Assembly (NCBI RefSeq): GCF_900112235.1
Contig: NZ_FOLH01000004.1
Location: 371,991 to 435,990 of the forward strand
Direction: 5' to 3'
DNA: 64,000 nucleotides
Origin: Marinospirillum celere
GTDB taxonomy: Bacteria > Pseudomonadota > Gammaproteobacteria > Pseudomonadales > Halomonadaceae
This document shows, piece by piece, positions 56,745 through 64,000 of this stretch. The translations under genes and the position numbers were made by a program. The notes below the pieces were generated by a model, which was given only the letters and a program-made list of their open reading frames with translations, was not told the origin of the DNA and did not search any database. How positions within the stretch are numbered: position 1 is the first letter of the stretch; each line of letters opens with the position of its first letter.

Positions 56745-57558
56745 TTGCAATATCCTTGATGCGTAAGGGTAGATGCTGGCCTTCACTCAGTTTGAGGGCC
56801 TGTTTCAGGCTATGCCAAGTAAAGTCCTGGGCAACTTGTGATGCTATTTCCAAAGACTCACCGCGTGCAATAAGGGCGGTGATGGCCGCAGCAAGCGTAC
56901 AGCCACTGCCATGATATTCATGAGGCAGACGAGGCCAGCGACTATTTTGAACACTGGACTCCAATGACAGATAAAGCTGATTGCGCACCGCTTGGGTTTC
57001 TGCATGAGTGCCAGTAACCAGGACCGCTCTGCAGCCAGTCTGGATCAGCTTTCTTGCCTTTTCATCGGTGGTGCTTTTGCCCGGCACCAGTAGCGCCAGT
57101 TCAGGCAGGTTGGGGGTGACCAGCGTGGCTCTGGGAAGTAGTTGGTCTTGCCAATGATAAAGCTGTTCATCGCTGAGAAAGCGTTTGCCTGAAGTGCTGG
57201 CAATCACGGGGTCTAAAATCAGGGGAATATCATCATTACGGCGCAGCCAGCTGCCAATAATTTGTTGGATGGCCAGGCTGCCGGTGACGCCAATTTTAAC
57301 GGCCTGGGGTCTCAGGTCCGCTGTTAAGGTTTCCAGCTGATCTTCAAAGGCATCCGGGTTTTGCGGATAAACATCGACAACGCTATGGCTGTTTTGGCTG
57401 GTCAGTGCAGTTATGAGCGTTAACGGCCAGGCCTTGAGGGTCAGCATGGCCTGGGCATCGGCAAGTATGCCTGCGCCGCCGCTGGGGTCATGTCCGCCTA
57501 TGGCAAGCACACAGGGGTATTTCTTTTGAAAATGCTGATTGGTTCCAGGTTCAAGCAT
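56737..57558 (-). CDS. thiD: Hydroxymethylpyrimidine/phosphomethylpyrimidine kinase
   Basis: A 273-aa ribokinase-fold enzyme phosphorylating HMP and HMP-P for thiamine. The N-terminal VLAIGGHDPSGGAGILADAQAM is the family signature; KIGVTGS, the anion-hole region HEYHGSGCTLAAAI with the catalytic-type Cys/Gly run, and LVTPNLPEL are present. Length is normal. It begins three bases after hemJ and overlaps thiE. The first 13 residues (MLEPGTNQHFQKK) are not conserved, so a slightly later start is possible, but no better codon with a ribosome site is evident. Confidence 0.94.
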   Translation of the reverse strand: MLEPGTNQHFQKKYPCVLAIGGHDPSGGAGILADAQAMLTLKAWPLTLITALTSQNSHSVVDVYPQNPDAFEDQLETLTADLRPQAVKIGVTGSLAIQQIIGSWLRRNDDIPLILDPVIASTSGKRFLSDEQLYHWQDQLLPRATLVTPNLPELALLVPGKSTTDEKARKLIQTGCRAVLVTGTHAETQAVRNQLYLSLESSVQNSRWPRLPHEYHGSGCTLAAAITALIARGESLEIASQVAQDFTWHSLKQALKLSEGQHLPLRIKDIANV

Positions 57559-57561
57559 GCT

Positions 57562-57999
57562 TCACCAGGGTTTGATTACGACCAGTAGAGTAATAAAAAC
57601 AAGTAAAAAGACAGGAAGTTCATTAAACACACGATACCAAATATGGCTGTGACGATTTTCGTCCCGTGCAAAGGCCTTCAATAAATAGCCGCACCAAAAA
57701 TGGTAGATAACCAACAGACCAACCAGTAGCAGTTTGGCATGCATCCAACCCTGCTGTAGATAAGCACTGAAATTGAAGCTTAACAAGGCAACACCTAGTA
57801 GAATGACGGCCAGCATAGATGGTGTCATGATGCCGCGATAGAGTTTTCTTTCCATGACTTTGAAGCGCTCACTGCCCTGATTATCCCCTTCTGCGAGTGC
57901 CAAAGTATGATAAACATAGAGGCGTGGTAAATAAAAAAGAGCGGCAAACCAAGTCACCACGGCCATAATATGGAACGCTTTGAGTAGCAGGTAACTCAT
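57562..57999 (-). CDS. hemJ: Protoporphyrinogen IX oxidase HemJ (CopD-like membrane protein)
   Basis: A 145-aa inner-membrane protein with four hydrophobic helices. The N terminus LLKAFHIMAVVTWFAALFYLPRLYVYH contains the conserved His and the GLFYLPRLFVYH-like HemJ signature, and the third helix has QGWMHAKLLLV with the conserved His/Lys. HemJ oxidises protoporphyrinogen IX to protoporphyrin IX in bacteria lacking HemG or HemY. It heads a five-gene reverse-strand run with thiD, thiE, hemL and a kinase-like gene and is divergent from argC. Confidence 0.9.
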   Translation of the reverse strand: MSYLLLKAFHIMAVVTWFAALFYLPRLYVYHTLALAEGDNQGSERFKVMERKLYRGIMTPSMLAVILLGVALLSFNFSAYLQQGWMHAKLLLVGLLVIYHFWCGYLLKAFARDENRHSHIWYRVFNELPVFLLVFITLLVVIKPW

Positions 58000-58171
58000 G
58001 ATGCACCTTGTCTGGAATTAAAGGGCGTAGCATACCTCAAGTGTCAGTTCCTAGGTAGGCGCGTTCACCTTGTGGTTTCTGGAATTGAAAAGGTGGCATA
58101 CAGGCCGCCAGATTTTGTGTATGATTCAGCGCTAAACTTTTGGATTGTTTGGAAAGGTCTTGGAGGTTCAG

Positions 58172-59221
58172 GTGGTTAACTTAGGCATAGTAGGTGGAAC
58201 AGGTTATACCGGTGTTGAGCTTCTGCGTCTTTTGGCATCGCACCCTGAAGCCAAGGTTAAGGTAATAACCTCACGATCTGACTCAGGAATGCTGGTTGCT
58301 GATATGTATCCAAGTCTTAGAGATCACTACCCTGACCTCTGTTTTACTGAGCCTGATGCAGCAACCCTGGCTGCCTGTGATCTGGTGTTTTTTGCCACGC
58401 CTCATGGTGTTGCCCATGCTCTGGCCGCGGACCTTTTGTCTGCAGGAACCCGGGTGGTGGACTTGTCTGCAGATTTTCGCTTGCGCGATGCTGATGAATG
58501 GTCGCGCTGGTATGGTCAGCCCCATGGTGCGCCTGAACTTTTGCCTCAGGCCGTTTATGGGCTTCCCGAAGTGGCCCGTGAGGAGATTCGTGAAGCCCGT
58601 TTGATTGCTGTGCCCGGGTGCTACCCAACAGCTGTTCAGCTGGCGCTGATTCCTCTGTTAGAAAAGAAGTTGATTACCACTCAAGGCATTATTGCCGACT
58701 GTAAATCGGGTGTTTCTGGCGCGGGTCGTTCAGCAAAAGTTGGCTCTCTTTACTGTGAGACTTCTGAAAGCATGAAGGCCTACTCTGTTGGTAAGCACAG
58801 GCATCACCCCGAAATTACTCAGGGTTTAAGTCAGGCTGCCCAGGAAGCCGTGGGTATTACCTTTGTGCCTCATTTGACACCCATGATTCGTGGCATTCAT
58901 GCAACCCTGTATGTGCGCTTGAAACCAGAGCAACAACAGCTAACCAATGAAGAGTTGCAAGAGCTGTTTGAAACCCGTTATCAAAATGAACCCTGCGTTG
59001 ATGTTATGCCTTGGGAATCCTGCCCTGAGACGCGCAGTGTTAAAGGTGCCAATATTTGTCGGATCGCCCTGCATCGTCCCCATGACAGTGATCTGCTCGT
59101 TGTCTTGGCAGTAATTGATAATCTGGTGAAAGGAGCAAGTGGGCAGGCAGTACAAAATATGAATATTATGTTTGGCCTCGAAGAGTCAACAGGTTTAAAG
59201 TTTGCAGGTTTGTTGCCTTGA
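58172..59221 (+). CDS. argC: N-acetyl-gamma-glutamyl-phosphate reductase
   Basis: A 349-aa NADP-dependent enzyme of arginine biosynthesis. The Rossmann motif is [15 protein letters not shown] at the very start, and the catalytic cysteine is C150 in [11 protein letters not shown], with GVSGAGR and HRHHPEI following. I choose GTG 58172, six bases after TTGGAGG, giving [14 protein letters not shown] as the family requires; an in-frame TTG at 58145 would add nine unsupported residues. It heads a four-gene forward run (argC, DUF6776, bactofilin, erpA) as in Pseudomonas. Carbamoyl phosphate for the same pathway comes from carAB. Confidence 0.95.
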   Translation: MVNLGIVGGTGYTGVELLRLLASHPEAKVKVITSRSDSGMLVADMYPSLRDHYPDLCFTEPDAATLAACDLVFFATPHGVAHALAADLLSAGTRVVDLSADFRLRDADEWSRWYGQPHGAPELLPQAVYGLPEVAREEIREARLIAVPGCYPTAVQLALIPLLEKKLITTQGIIADCKSGVSGAGRSAKVGSLYCETSESMKAYSVGKHRHHPEITQGLSQAAQEAVGITFVPHLTPMIRGIHATLYVRLKPEQQQLTNEELQELFETRYQNEPCVDVMPWESCPETRSVKGANICRIALHRPHDSDLLVVLAVIDNLVKGASGQAVQNMNIMFGLEESTGLKFAGLLP

Positions 59222-59247
59222 ACTTTTTTGGTAGTGGATGCTGAGTG

Positions 59248-59985
59248 ATGAATACAGGACAGCAAGAGCGTTTGGAAATAGTTGCTTACAATCCTTGGAA
59301 GCGCTTTTTTACCCGGGCGGTAATTGCCCTGATCATGGTTACTTTAGGTGTGGGTGGCTATTACTATGGGCGCTGGAGCGTATGGCATGAAAGAGGCACT
59401 GCAGTTATTGAAAGAGACGAACTACGCCTGATCACTCGTGAGCAGGAAGAAGAATTGAAAGAGTTGCGTCGCCGGGTGCTGGTCACTGAAAGTAGTAATG
59501 CGGTTGATCGTCGTGCCTATCAGGAAGTTCAGCAAACGGTTTTGAACTTAAATGCGCGTATTGCTCAGCTGGAAAATGAACTCCACTTTTATCAGCGGGT
59601 AATGGCACCTGAAAAAACTGATCAAGGTTTGCGAATTGATAGCCTGGACCTGCGGCCCACAGGTGAGAATCGAACTTATGAGTATCAGTTGGTGATTACT
59701 CAGGTAACGGATAACAACACTTTTATAGAAGGACGGGCATTGGTGAGTATCATTGGTCAGCGTGGCCAGACAAAGAATGTCACGTTACCACTGAAGGATG
59801 TCTCGGATGATGTTGATGATCTGAGTGTTCGTTTCCGATTCCGTTTCTTCCAGAATGTTGCCGGGCAGCTACAGTTGCCTGAAGATTTTGAACCTGAAAG
59901 AGTTCAGGTGATCTTGCAATCAACAGGAAGAAAAGCAATGCGTATTGAACAAGAATTTGACTGGTCAAGCCAGGAGGCTCTCTAA
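59248..59985 (+). CDS. DUF6776-type membrane protein with coiled coil
   Basis: A 245-aa protein of unknown function in the family I know as DUF6776. The N-terminal cytoplasmic segment (YNPWKRFFTRA) is followed by one membrane helix (about 24-42, VIALIMVTLGVGGYYYG), a coiled coil (about 55-115, EEELKELRRRVLVTE, NARIAQLENELHFYQRVM) and a beta-rich C-terminal domain. ATG 59248 is preferred to GTG 59245. The bactofilin start directly follows its stop, and the two genes stay paired in pseudomonads, suggesting the membrane protein may work with or anchor the bactofilin. That link is inference. Confidence 0.82.
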   Translation: MNTGQQERLEIVAYNPWKRFFTRAVIALIMVTLGVGGYYYGRWSVWHERGTAVIERDELRLITREQEEELKELRRRVLVTESSNAVDRRAYQEVQQTVLNLNARIAQLENELHFYQRVMAPEKTDQGLRIDSLDLRPTGENRTYEYQLVITQVTDNNTFIEGRALVSIIGQRGQTKNVTLPLKDVSDDVDDLSVRFRFRFFQNVAGQLQLPEDFEPERVQVILQSTGRKAMRIEQEFDWSSQEAL

Positions 59986-60573
59986 ATGTTTGGTAAAAAT
60001 GCTCCTCCAAGCAATCACTTTGATACCCTGATTTCCAGTAAAGCTGAAATAGTGGGTGATATCCACTTTTCAGGCGGTCTGCATATTGATGGTAGGGTTT
60101 ACGGTAATATTATTGCTGATGATGAGTCGAAGGCCGTGCTCAGAGTGAGTGATAAAGGAGTTGTTGAAGGAGAGGTGTCAGTCCCCCACGTGATCGTGAA
60201 TGGTGCCATTGTGGGTGATGTTCATTCCTGTGAGCATATTGAACTTGCCGCTAAAGCTGCTATTAAAGGCAATGTTTTCTACAACACCATTGAAATGGTT
60301 ATGGGTGCCCAGGTTGAAGGGCGCATGGCTCACCGCTACAAGAGCATCAAGGGTAGTGAAAAGCCCAAAATGCCTAAGCAGGTGACCCGTGAAAAGCCTA
60401 TTCCAAGCCAGGCCCTGACTGCGGAAGGTAAAGACCAGCAGGCGAAAGAGCAGCAAGCAAAAGACGCAGCTGTTCAACCAAAGCCAGCAGTTGCTGCAGC
60501 TGTTGCCCCTGCTTCCGATAAGCCAGGGCAATCCAGCTCAACTTCTTCAGATAAACCGACTGCTCAAAAATGA
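59986..60573 (+). CDS. Bactofilin (polymer-forming cytoskeletal protein)
   Basis: A 195-aa protein whose central region (about 14-115) is the right-handed beta-helix repeat of bactofilins: LISSKAEIVGDIHFSGGLHIDGRVYGNI, SDKGVVEGEVSVPHVIVNGAIVGDVHS, IELAAKAAIKGNVFYNTIEMVMGAQVEG. Bactofilins polymerise without nucleotide into membrane-associated filaments that position cell-wall enzymes or polar machinery. The C terminus (about 120-195) is a low-complexity Lys/Gln/Ala/Ser-rich tail. No M23 peptidase, a common bactofilin partner, lies beside it here. erpA follows 104 bp downstream. Confidence 0.92.
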   Translation: MFGKNAPPSNHFDTLISSKAEIVGDIHFSGGLHIDGRVYGNIIADDESKAVLRVSDKGVVEGEVSVPHVIVNGAIVGDVHSCEHIELAAKAAIKGNVFYNTIEMVMGAQVEGRMAHRYKSIKGSEKPKMPKQVTREKPIPSQALTAEGKDQQAKEQQAKDAAVQPKPAVAAAVAPASDKPGQSSSTSSDKPTAQK

Positions 60574-60677
60574 TCAAGCTGCCTCCCTGGATTTAGCCCA
60601 GGGAGGTGCCGTTGATACTTGACTAAATTACTTGGTTAAGCCAGACTGCTTAGGCAGATTAACGGAGTTGGCGAGAT

Positions 60678-61031
60678 ATGACCTCAGCAGTAAGCTTTGT
60701 TCCCCAAGCACTTTTTATTACCCCGGCCGCGATTGAAAAGGTTAAGGGGCTCGTAGAATCCGAACATAACCCAGGCTTGATGCTTAGGGTTTATGTGACC
60801 GGTGGCGGCTGCTCCGGTTTTCAGTATGGTTTCGACTTTTCTGAAGAAATGCAGGATGATGACACCCTGATTGAAGAGCAGGGCGCGCGCTTTGTGCTGG
60901 ATGCTCTTAGTTATCCTTATCTCGTTGGTTCGACACTGGATTATGTTGAGGGCCTTGAGGGTTCGCGCTTTATCCTGACTAATCCCAATGCATCCACAAC
61001 CTGTGGCTGTGGATCTTCCTTTTCGATTTAA
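60678..61031 (+). CDS. erpA: Iron-sulfur cluster insertion protein ErpA
   Basis: A 117-aa A-type carrier that delivers Fe-S clusters to apoproteins, including isoprenoid-pathway enzymes in E. coli. The three conserved cysteines are C45 ([11 protein letters not shown]), C109 and C111 (TTCGCGSSF). FTPAA-type N terminus ([14 protein letters not shown]) and [25 protein letters not shown] match ErpA better than IscA. It converges on anmK with the stops directly abutting, and no terminator is visible between them. Confidence 0.96.
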   Translation: MTSAVSFVPQALFITPAAIEKVKGLVESEHNPGLMLRVYVTGGGCSGFQYGFDFSEEMQDDDTLIEEQGARFVLDALSYPYLVGSTLDYVEGLEGSRFILTNPNASTTCGCGSSFSI

Positions 61032-62144
61032 TTAGGCTGGATAGTAGCCGCCAAGGATGCGCTCTCCTTTTGCCCCAGTCACTTCAGGTAAATTTCCACT
61101 GAGGCCTTGTTGGTGGCGGTAGGCAAGCCATGCAAAAGCAAGGGCTTCAACATCCTGCGGCGGAATGCCCAGCTCATCCGTTGTTAGCGTTGTCCGTTGG
61201 CTGACTGTAGCAATTCTCTCCAGTAAATAACGATTCTTTGCGCCACCGCCACAAACCAGAAGCTTGGCGGTGCCTTGAGTATCCAGGGTATTGATGGCCT
61301 GGCAAAGGCTAACAGCAGTGAGTTCAGTCAGAGTGGCCTGAATATCCTCATCGGCAAGCTGTGAAGAGCTAAATTCTGCAAGCTGATCTTGAAGCCAGTT
61401 TAAGTTGAACTTCTCGCGTCCCGTACTTTTCGGAAAGCCCTGAGTAAAGTAGCTGTCCTTTAGGAGATGTTCGAGAAGCTCAGTGATCAGTTGCCCGCCT
61501 CTTGCCCAATGCCCCTTATTATCAAAGGCTTGCTGCTGCTTGAGTTGGCACCAGCCATCCAGGAGAATATTGGCTGGGCCAGTATCCATTCCCAAAGAAG
61601 GCTGATCGAGCTGAGCAGGCAGCCAGGTTATATTGGCAATGCCGCCCAGGTTAACAATGATGCGATCTTCGGCATCGGAAGCCATAAAGCTCTGATGAAA
61701 AGCTGGCGCTAAGGGTGCGCCCTGGCCGCCAGCTGCCAAGTCCCTGCGCCTAAAATCACAGATGACATTGCATCCTGTCAATTCGCTTAGCAGGCTGGGG
61801 TTTAACAACTGCAAGGTGTAGCCTTGATTGGGGCGGTGCTCAATGGTTTGACCATGGCAGCCTAGAGCCAGGGGAGTGATGTTGGGGTACTGTTGACTGA
61901 GAAGCTTCCAGCATTGGGCATAGCTTTGGGTTAAGAGTTCTTCTGCTGCTGAAAGGTCACTAAAACTGACCAGATCACTGCTTGCCAGCTTTAAAAGAAG
62001 TGCTCTGAGTTGGGGTGGAAAATCAACACTGCTCCTGCCGATGACTTCCAGGTCTCCTGCCCCACCAAAGTAACTAGCAACGGCGTCCACCCCATCCAGG
62101 CTGGTGCCTGACATCATGCCTACATAGATCTGTTTGCGATTCAT
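61032..62144 (-). CDS. anmK: Anhydro-N-acetylmuramic acid kinase
   Basis: A 370-aa cell-wall recycling kinase that opens and phosphorylates 1,6-anhydro-MurNAc to MurNAc-6-phosphate. The N-terminal signature YVGMMSGTSLDGVDAV, GCHGQTIEHRPNQGYTLQL, RRRDLAAGGQGAPLAPAFH, LGGIANITWLP, MDTGPANILLD and the C-terminal VCGGGAKNRYLLERI are all present. I use ATG 62144 (MNRKQIYVGMMSG); an extension to 62198 runs into the promoter region. It is divergent from tyrS, as in pseudomonads, although the M23 peptidase usually beside it there is absent. Confidence 0.95.
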   Translation of the reverse strand: MNRKQIYVGMMSGTSLDGVDAVASYFGGAGDLEVIGRSSVDFPPQLRALLLKLASSDLVSFSDLSAAEELLTQSYAQCWKLLSQQYPNITPLALGCHGQTIEHRPNQGYTLQLLNPSLLSELTGCNVICDFRRRDLAAGGQGAPLAPAFHQSFMASDAEDRIIVNLGGIANITWLPAQLDQPSLGMDTGPANILLDGWCQLKQQQAFDNKGHWARGGQLITELLEHLLKDSYFTQGFPKSTGREKFNLNWLQDQLAEFSSSQLADEDIQATLTELTAVSLCQAINTLDTQGTAKLLVCGGGAKNRYLLERIATVSQRTTLTTDELGIPPQDVEALAFAWLAYRHQQGLSGNLPEVTGAKGERILGGYYPA

Positions 62145-62249
62145 CTGCCTGCCTGGAGCTCTCGTTCCCATCAAAGGTGATGGTATACTCTGCCACATTC
62201 ATCTTGCTTGCACTAGCAGCACTCACTTTCAATGATTAAAGGAAGATAA

Positions 62250-63449
62250 ATGAGCACCACTCAAGAAGCCCTTGATCTGATCAAACGTGGCACCCATGAA
62301 ATTTTAATCGAAGAAGAGCTGGTTAAAAAACTGGAAACAGGAAAGCCGCTGCGTATTAAAGCAGGCTTTGATCCTACAGCGCCAGATTTGCACTTGGGGC
62401 ATACGGTGTTGATTAACAAGCTACGGCAGTTCCAGGATCTCGGGCATCAAGTGCTTTTTTTGATCGGTGACTTTACCGGGCGCATTGGCGACCCTACAGG
62501 TAAAAATGTCACCCGCAAACCTTTGACTGAACACGAAGTTAAAGCGAATGCCCAGACCTACAAAGAACAGGTGTTCAAGATTCTCGATCCAGCAAAAACA
62601 GAAGTAATGTTCAACTCTCACTGGATGGGTGAAATGAATGCAGCAGGTCTGATAGAACTGGCTGCTCAATCCACAGTGGCACGTATGCTCGAGCGTGACG
62701 ATTTTGAAAAGCGCTACAAGGGTAACCAGCCGATTGCCATTCATGAGTTTCTTTATCCACTGATTCAAGGTTATGACTCGGTTGCTATGGATGCTGATGT
62801 TGAGCTCGGCGGCACCGATCAGAAATTCAATCTGCTGATGGGTCGTGAAATCCAGAAAAGTAAGGGTCTGGAGCCTCAGGTTGTTATCACTATGCCGCTT
62901 CTGGAAGGTCTGGATGGTGTGCAGAAAATGTCCAAGTCCTTGGGTAACTATGTGGGTATCGATGAAGCCCCAGGAGTTATGTTCAACAAAATCGTTTCCA
63001 TGCCCGACAGCCTGATGTGGCGTTATTTCGAACTGCTGTCTTTCCGCAGCATGGAAGAAATTGCTGGGCTTAAGCGGGAGGTTGAAGGTGGAACTAACCC
63101 GCGCGATATCAAAATCTTACTGGCACGTGAGCTGATAGCTCGCTTTCATGATGAAGAAGCAGCCGCCAATGCGCATAAATCTGCAGGTAATCGCCTAGCC
63201 GAAGGAGAATTGCCCGAAGATCTTCCTGAAGTTGAAGTTGATCTTGCAGGTGAGGCTGACCTACCAATTGTAGCTGTTATTAATCGTGCAGGACTAACCA
63301 CTAATGCTGCTCAAGCAAAGGATGCCGTTAAAAGAGGAGCAGTGCGAGTGGATCATCAAGAAGTGAATGCTGACTGTCGCTTAACAGTAGGAAGCGAGCA
63401 GGTGATTCAGGTCGGTAAAAAGAAGTATGCCCGAGTTCGTTTAGTCTAG
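62250..63449 (+). CDS. tyrS: Tyrosyl-tRNA synthetase
   Basis: A 399-aa class I synthetase charging tRNA(Tyr). The HIGH motif appears as DLHLGHT (about 46-52), KMSKS is exact at 226-230 ([11 protein letters not shown]), and [12 protein letters not shown] binds tyrosine. The C-terminal S4-like RNA-binding domain (about 335-399, [28 protein letters not shown]) is intact. The AAAGGAAG ribosome site precedes the ATG. A TATACT -10-like element is at about 62182-62187. It lies immediately upstream of the rRNA operon, as in Pseudomonas. Confidence 0.96.
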   Translation: MSTTQEALDLIKRGTHEILIEEELVKKLETGKPLRIKAGFDPTAPDLHLGHTVLINKLRQFQDLGHQVLFLIGDFTGRIGDPTGKNVTRKPLTEHEVKANAQTYKEQVFKILDPAKTEVMFNSHWMGEMNAAGLIELAAQSTVARMLERDDFEKRYKGNQPIAIHEFLYPLIQGYDSVAMDADVELGGTDQKFNLLMGREIQKSKGLEPQVVITMPLLEGLDGVQKMSKSLGNYVGIDEAPGVMFNKIVSMPDSLMWRYFELLSFRSMEEIAGLKREVEGGTNPRDIKILLARELIARFHDEEAAANAHKSAGNRLAEGELPEDLPEVEVDLAGEADLPIVAVINRAGLTTNAAQAKDAVKRGAVRVDHQEVNADCRLTVGSEQVIQVGKKKYARVRLV

Positions 63450-63473
63450 TTGTAAAAAAATTTCATAAGGGTC

Positions 63474-63501
63474 TTGCATCTGTAAGAATTGTGCCTATAA
63501 T
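63474..63501 (+). promoter_or_regulatory. rRNA operon promoter P1
   Basis: TTGCAT (63474-63479), 16-bp spacer, perfect TATAAT (63496-63501), preceded by an A/T-rich stretch (GTTGTAAAAAAATTTCAT) suitable as UP element. It begins 25 bp after the tyrS stop. Confidence 0.7.
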
Positions 63502-63612
63502 ACGTCTCTCTTGTCGGGGAGGTCTTGAAAAAGCGCTTGGCAAGGGAAGGCAAGGAAGTCTGCAAGCGGTTGATTTTCTTTAGATTTTTTAAAGGCGATC
63601 AAAAATAAGTGC

Positions 63613-63640
63613 TTGACACTGGAGAGAAACGCTGTAGAAT
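63613..63640 (+). promoter_or_regulatory. rRNA operon promoter P2
   Basis: Perfect -35 TTGACA (63613-63618), 16-bp spacer, TAGAAT (63635-63640), followed by the G/C-rich discriminator GCGCTCC. Short spacer plus GC discriminator is the rRNA pattern sensitive to ppGpp and DksA. Confidence 0.82.
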
Positions 63641-63656
63641 GCGCTCCACTGATTCG

Positions 63657-63690
63657 GCAGCAACAGCTGCACAGAATCGACGCTCTTTAA
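63657..63690 (+). promoter_or_regulatory. rRNA antitermination site (boxB-boxA)
   Basis: The boxB-like hairpin GCAGC-AACA-GCTGC (63657-63670) is followed by boxA GCTCTTTAA (63682-63690), the NusB/NusE-NusA loading site of rRNA leaders. The remaining leader to 63889 (200 bp) shows no gene; a GATTC/GAATC stem (about 63863-63879) near the 16S end may belong to the RNase III processing stalk. Confidence 0.82.
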
Positions 63691-63889
63691 GAAAGCATCA
63701 GGTACATTCATGTGGGCGCTTGCGGGATGGGTTGGAGGCGCTGGACTTTCAAAACCTTTCGGGGTTTTATCTAGGAAGCCAGTTAAGTCACTAAAACATC
63801 AAGGCAAGCGACTCGTCGAGATTTTCGGATCTCAATTATTCGTTTGAACCTTGAGCCAAGTTTGATTCTCTTAAAGAATCGATGATTTT

Positions 63890-64000
63890 AAACTGAAGAG
63901 TTTGATCATGGCTCAGATTGAACGCTGGCGGCAGGCCTAACACATGCAAGTCGAGCGGAAACGATGGGAGCTTGCTCCCAGGCGTCGAGCGGCGGACGGG
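63890..64000 (+). rRNA. 16S ribosomal RNA, 5' end (continues beyond window)
   Basis: The sequence from AAACTGAAGAGTTTGATCAT through GGCTCAGATTGAACGCTGGC and ACACATGCAAGTCGAGCG is the universal bacterial 16S start, and the first variable hairpin (GGGAGCTTGCTCCC) is reached before the window ends. About 111 nt are present. The V1 pattern GCGGAAACGA...GTCGAGCGGCGGACGGG is gammaproteobacterial, compatible with Oceanospirillales-like groups. The 5' boundary is set by analogy to E. coli. Confidence 0.97.

Overview
The window is a 64-kb piece of a gammaproteobacterial chromosome. It is almost entirely vertically inherited housekeeping DNA. Several blocks keep the gene order I know from Pseudomonas: rpoZ-spoT-ridA; dapB-carA-carB-greA; yhbY-rlmE-ftsH-folP-glmM-tpiA-secG-tRNA-Leu-tRNA-fMet-rimP-nusA-infB-rbfA-truB-rpsO-pnp; dksA-gluQ-cbrX-cbrA-cbrB-pcnB-folK-panB-panC-panD; thiD-thiE-hemL; and argC-(DUF6776)-bactofilin-erpA-anmK-tyrS-16S. 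The blocks are joined differently than in Pseudomonas. Together with the 16S 5' end, this suggests a relative such as an Oceanospirillales-type marine bacterium. I cannot fix the genus.

Layout. 1-7.3 kb: end of rpoZ, spoT, ridA, a PagL-like lipid A deacylase, ribA (reverse), hemE and a PHA synthase. 7.3-9.5 kb (reverse): an AhpD-like peroxidase, a run of five hairpins, and metY. 9.6-15.7 kb: radA and an apparent cyclic-AMP module (CHASE2 adenylate cyclase, class II-type phosphodiesterase, GAF-HD-GYP protein) with a near-consensus CRP site upstream of the reverse-strand pair. 15.8-22.3 kb: dapB, an unknown gene, carAB with an attenuator-like leader, and greA. 22.3-24.1 kb (reverse): lipase lipA and its foldase, apparently inserted between greA and yhbY. 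24.3-40 kb: the long translation/transcription operon run. 40-45.5 kb (reverse): thiolase, panD, panC, panB, folK, pcnB. 45.6-46.1 kb (reverse): a non-coding RNA. 46.3-52.1 kb (reverse): cbrB, cbrA, a 56-codon cbrX-like gene, gluQ, dksA. 52.3-64 kb: a ChaN-like gene, the hemJ-thiD-thiE-hemL-kinase run (reverse), argC to erpA, anmK (reverse), tyrS, and an rRNA operon starting at about 63890.

The most notable feature is the cbrB-pcnB gap. It encodes a predicted RNA of about 480 nt with a sigma-54 promoter (GG-N10-GC), a candidate upstream activator inverted repeat, and a strong terminator. It carries eight A-rich modules containing AANAANAA-type motifs, six of them displayed in hairpin loops. 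This is the position and logic of Pseudomonas CrcZ, the Hfq/Crc decoy controlled by CbrAB. Within the same window, lipA has two such motifs at its ribosome binding site. The sequence therefore suggests a local circuit in which CbrAB drives the decoy RNA, which relieves Hfq/Crc repression of lipase. Other regulatory points are a Shine-Dalgarno-masking hairpin in front of phaC, an initiator tRNA with a U1-U72 mismatch, and a CRP site that would let cAMP control a predicted cAMP-degrading enzyme.
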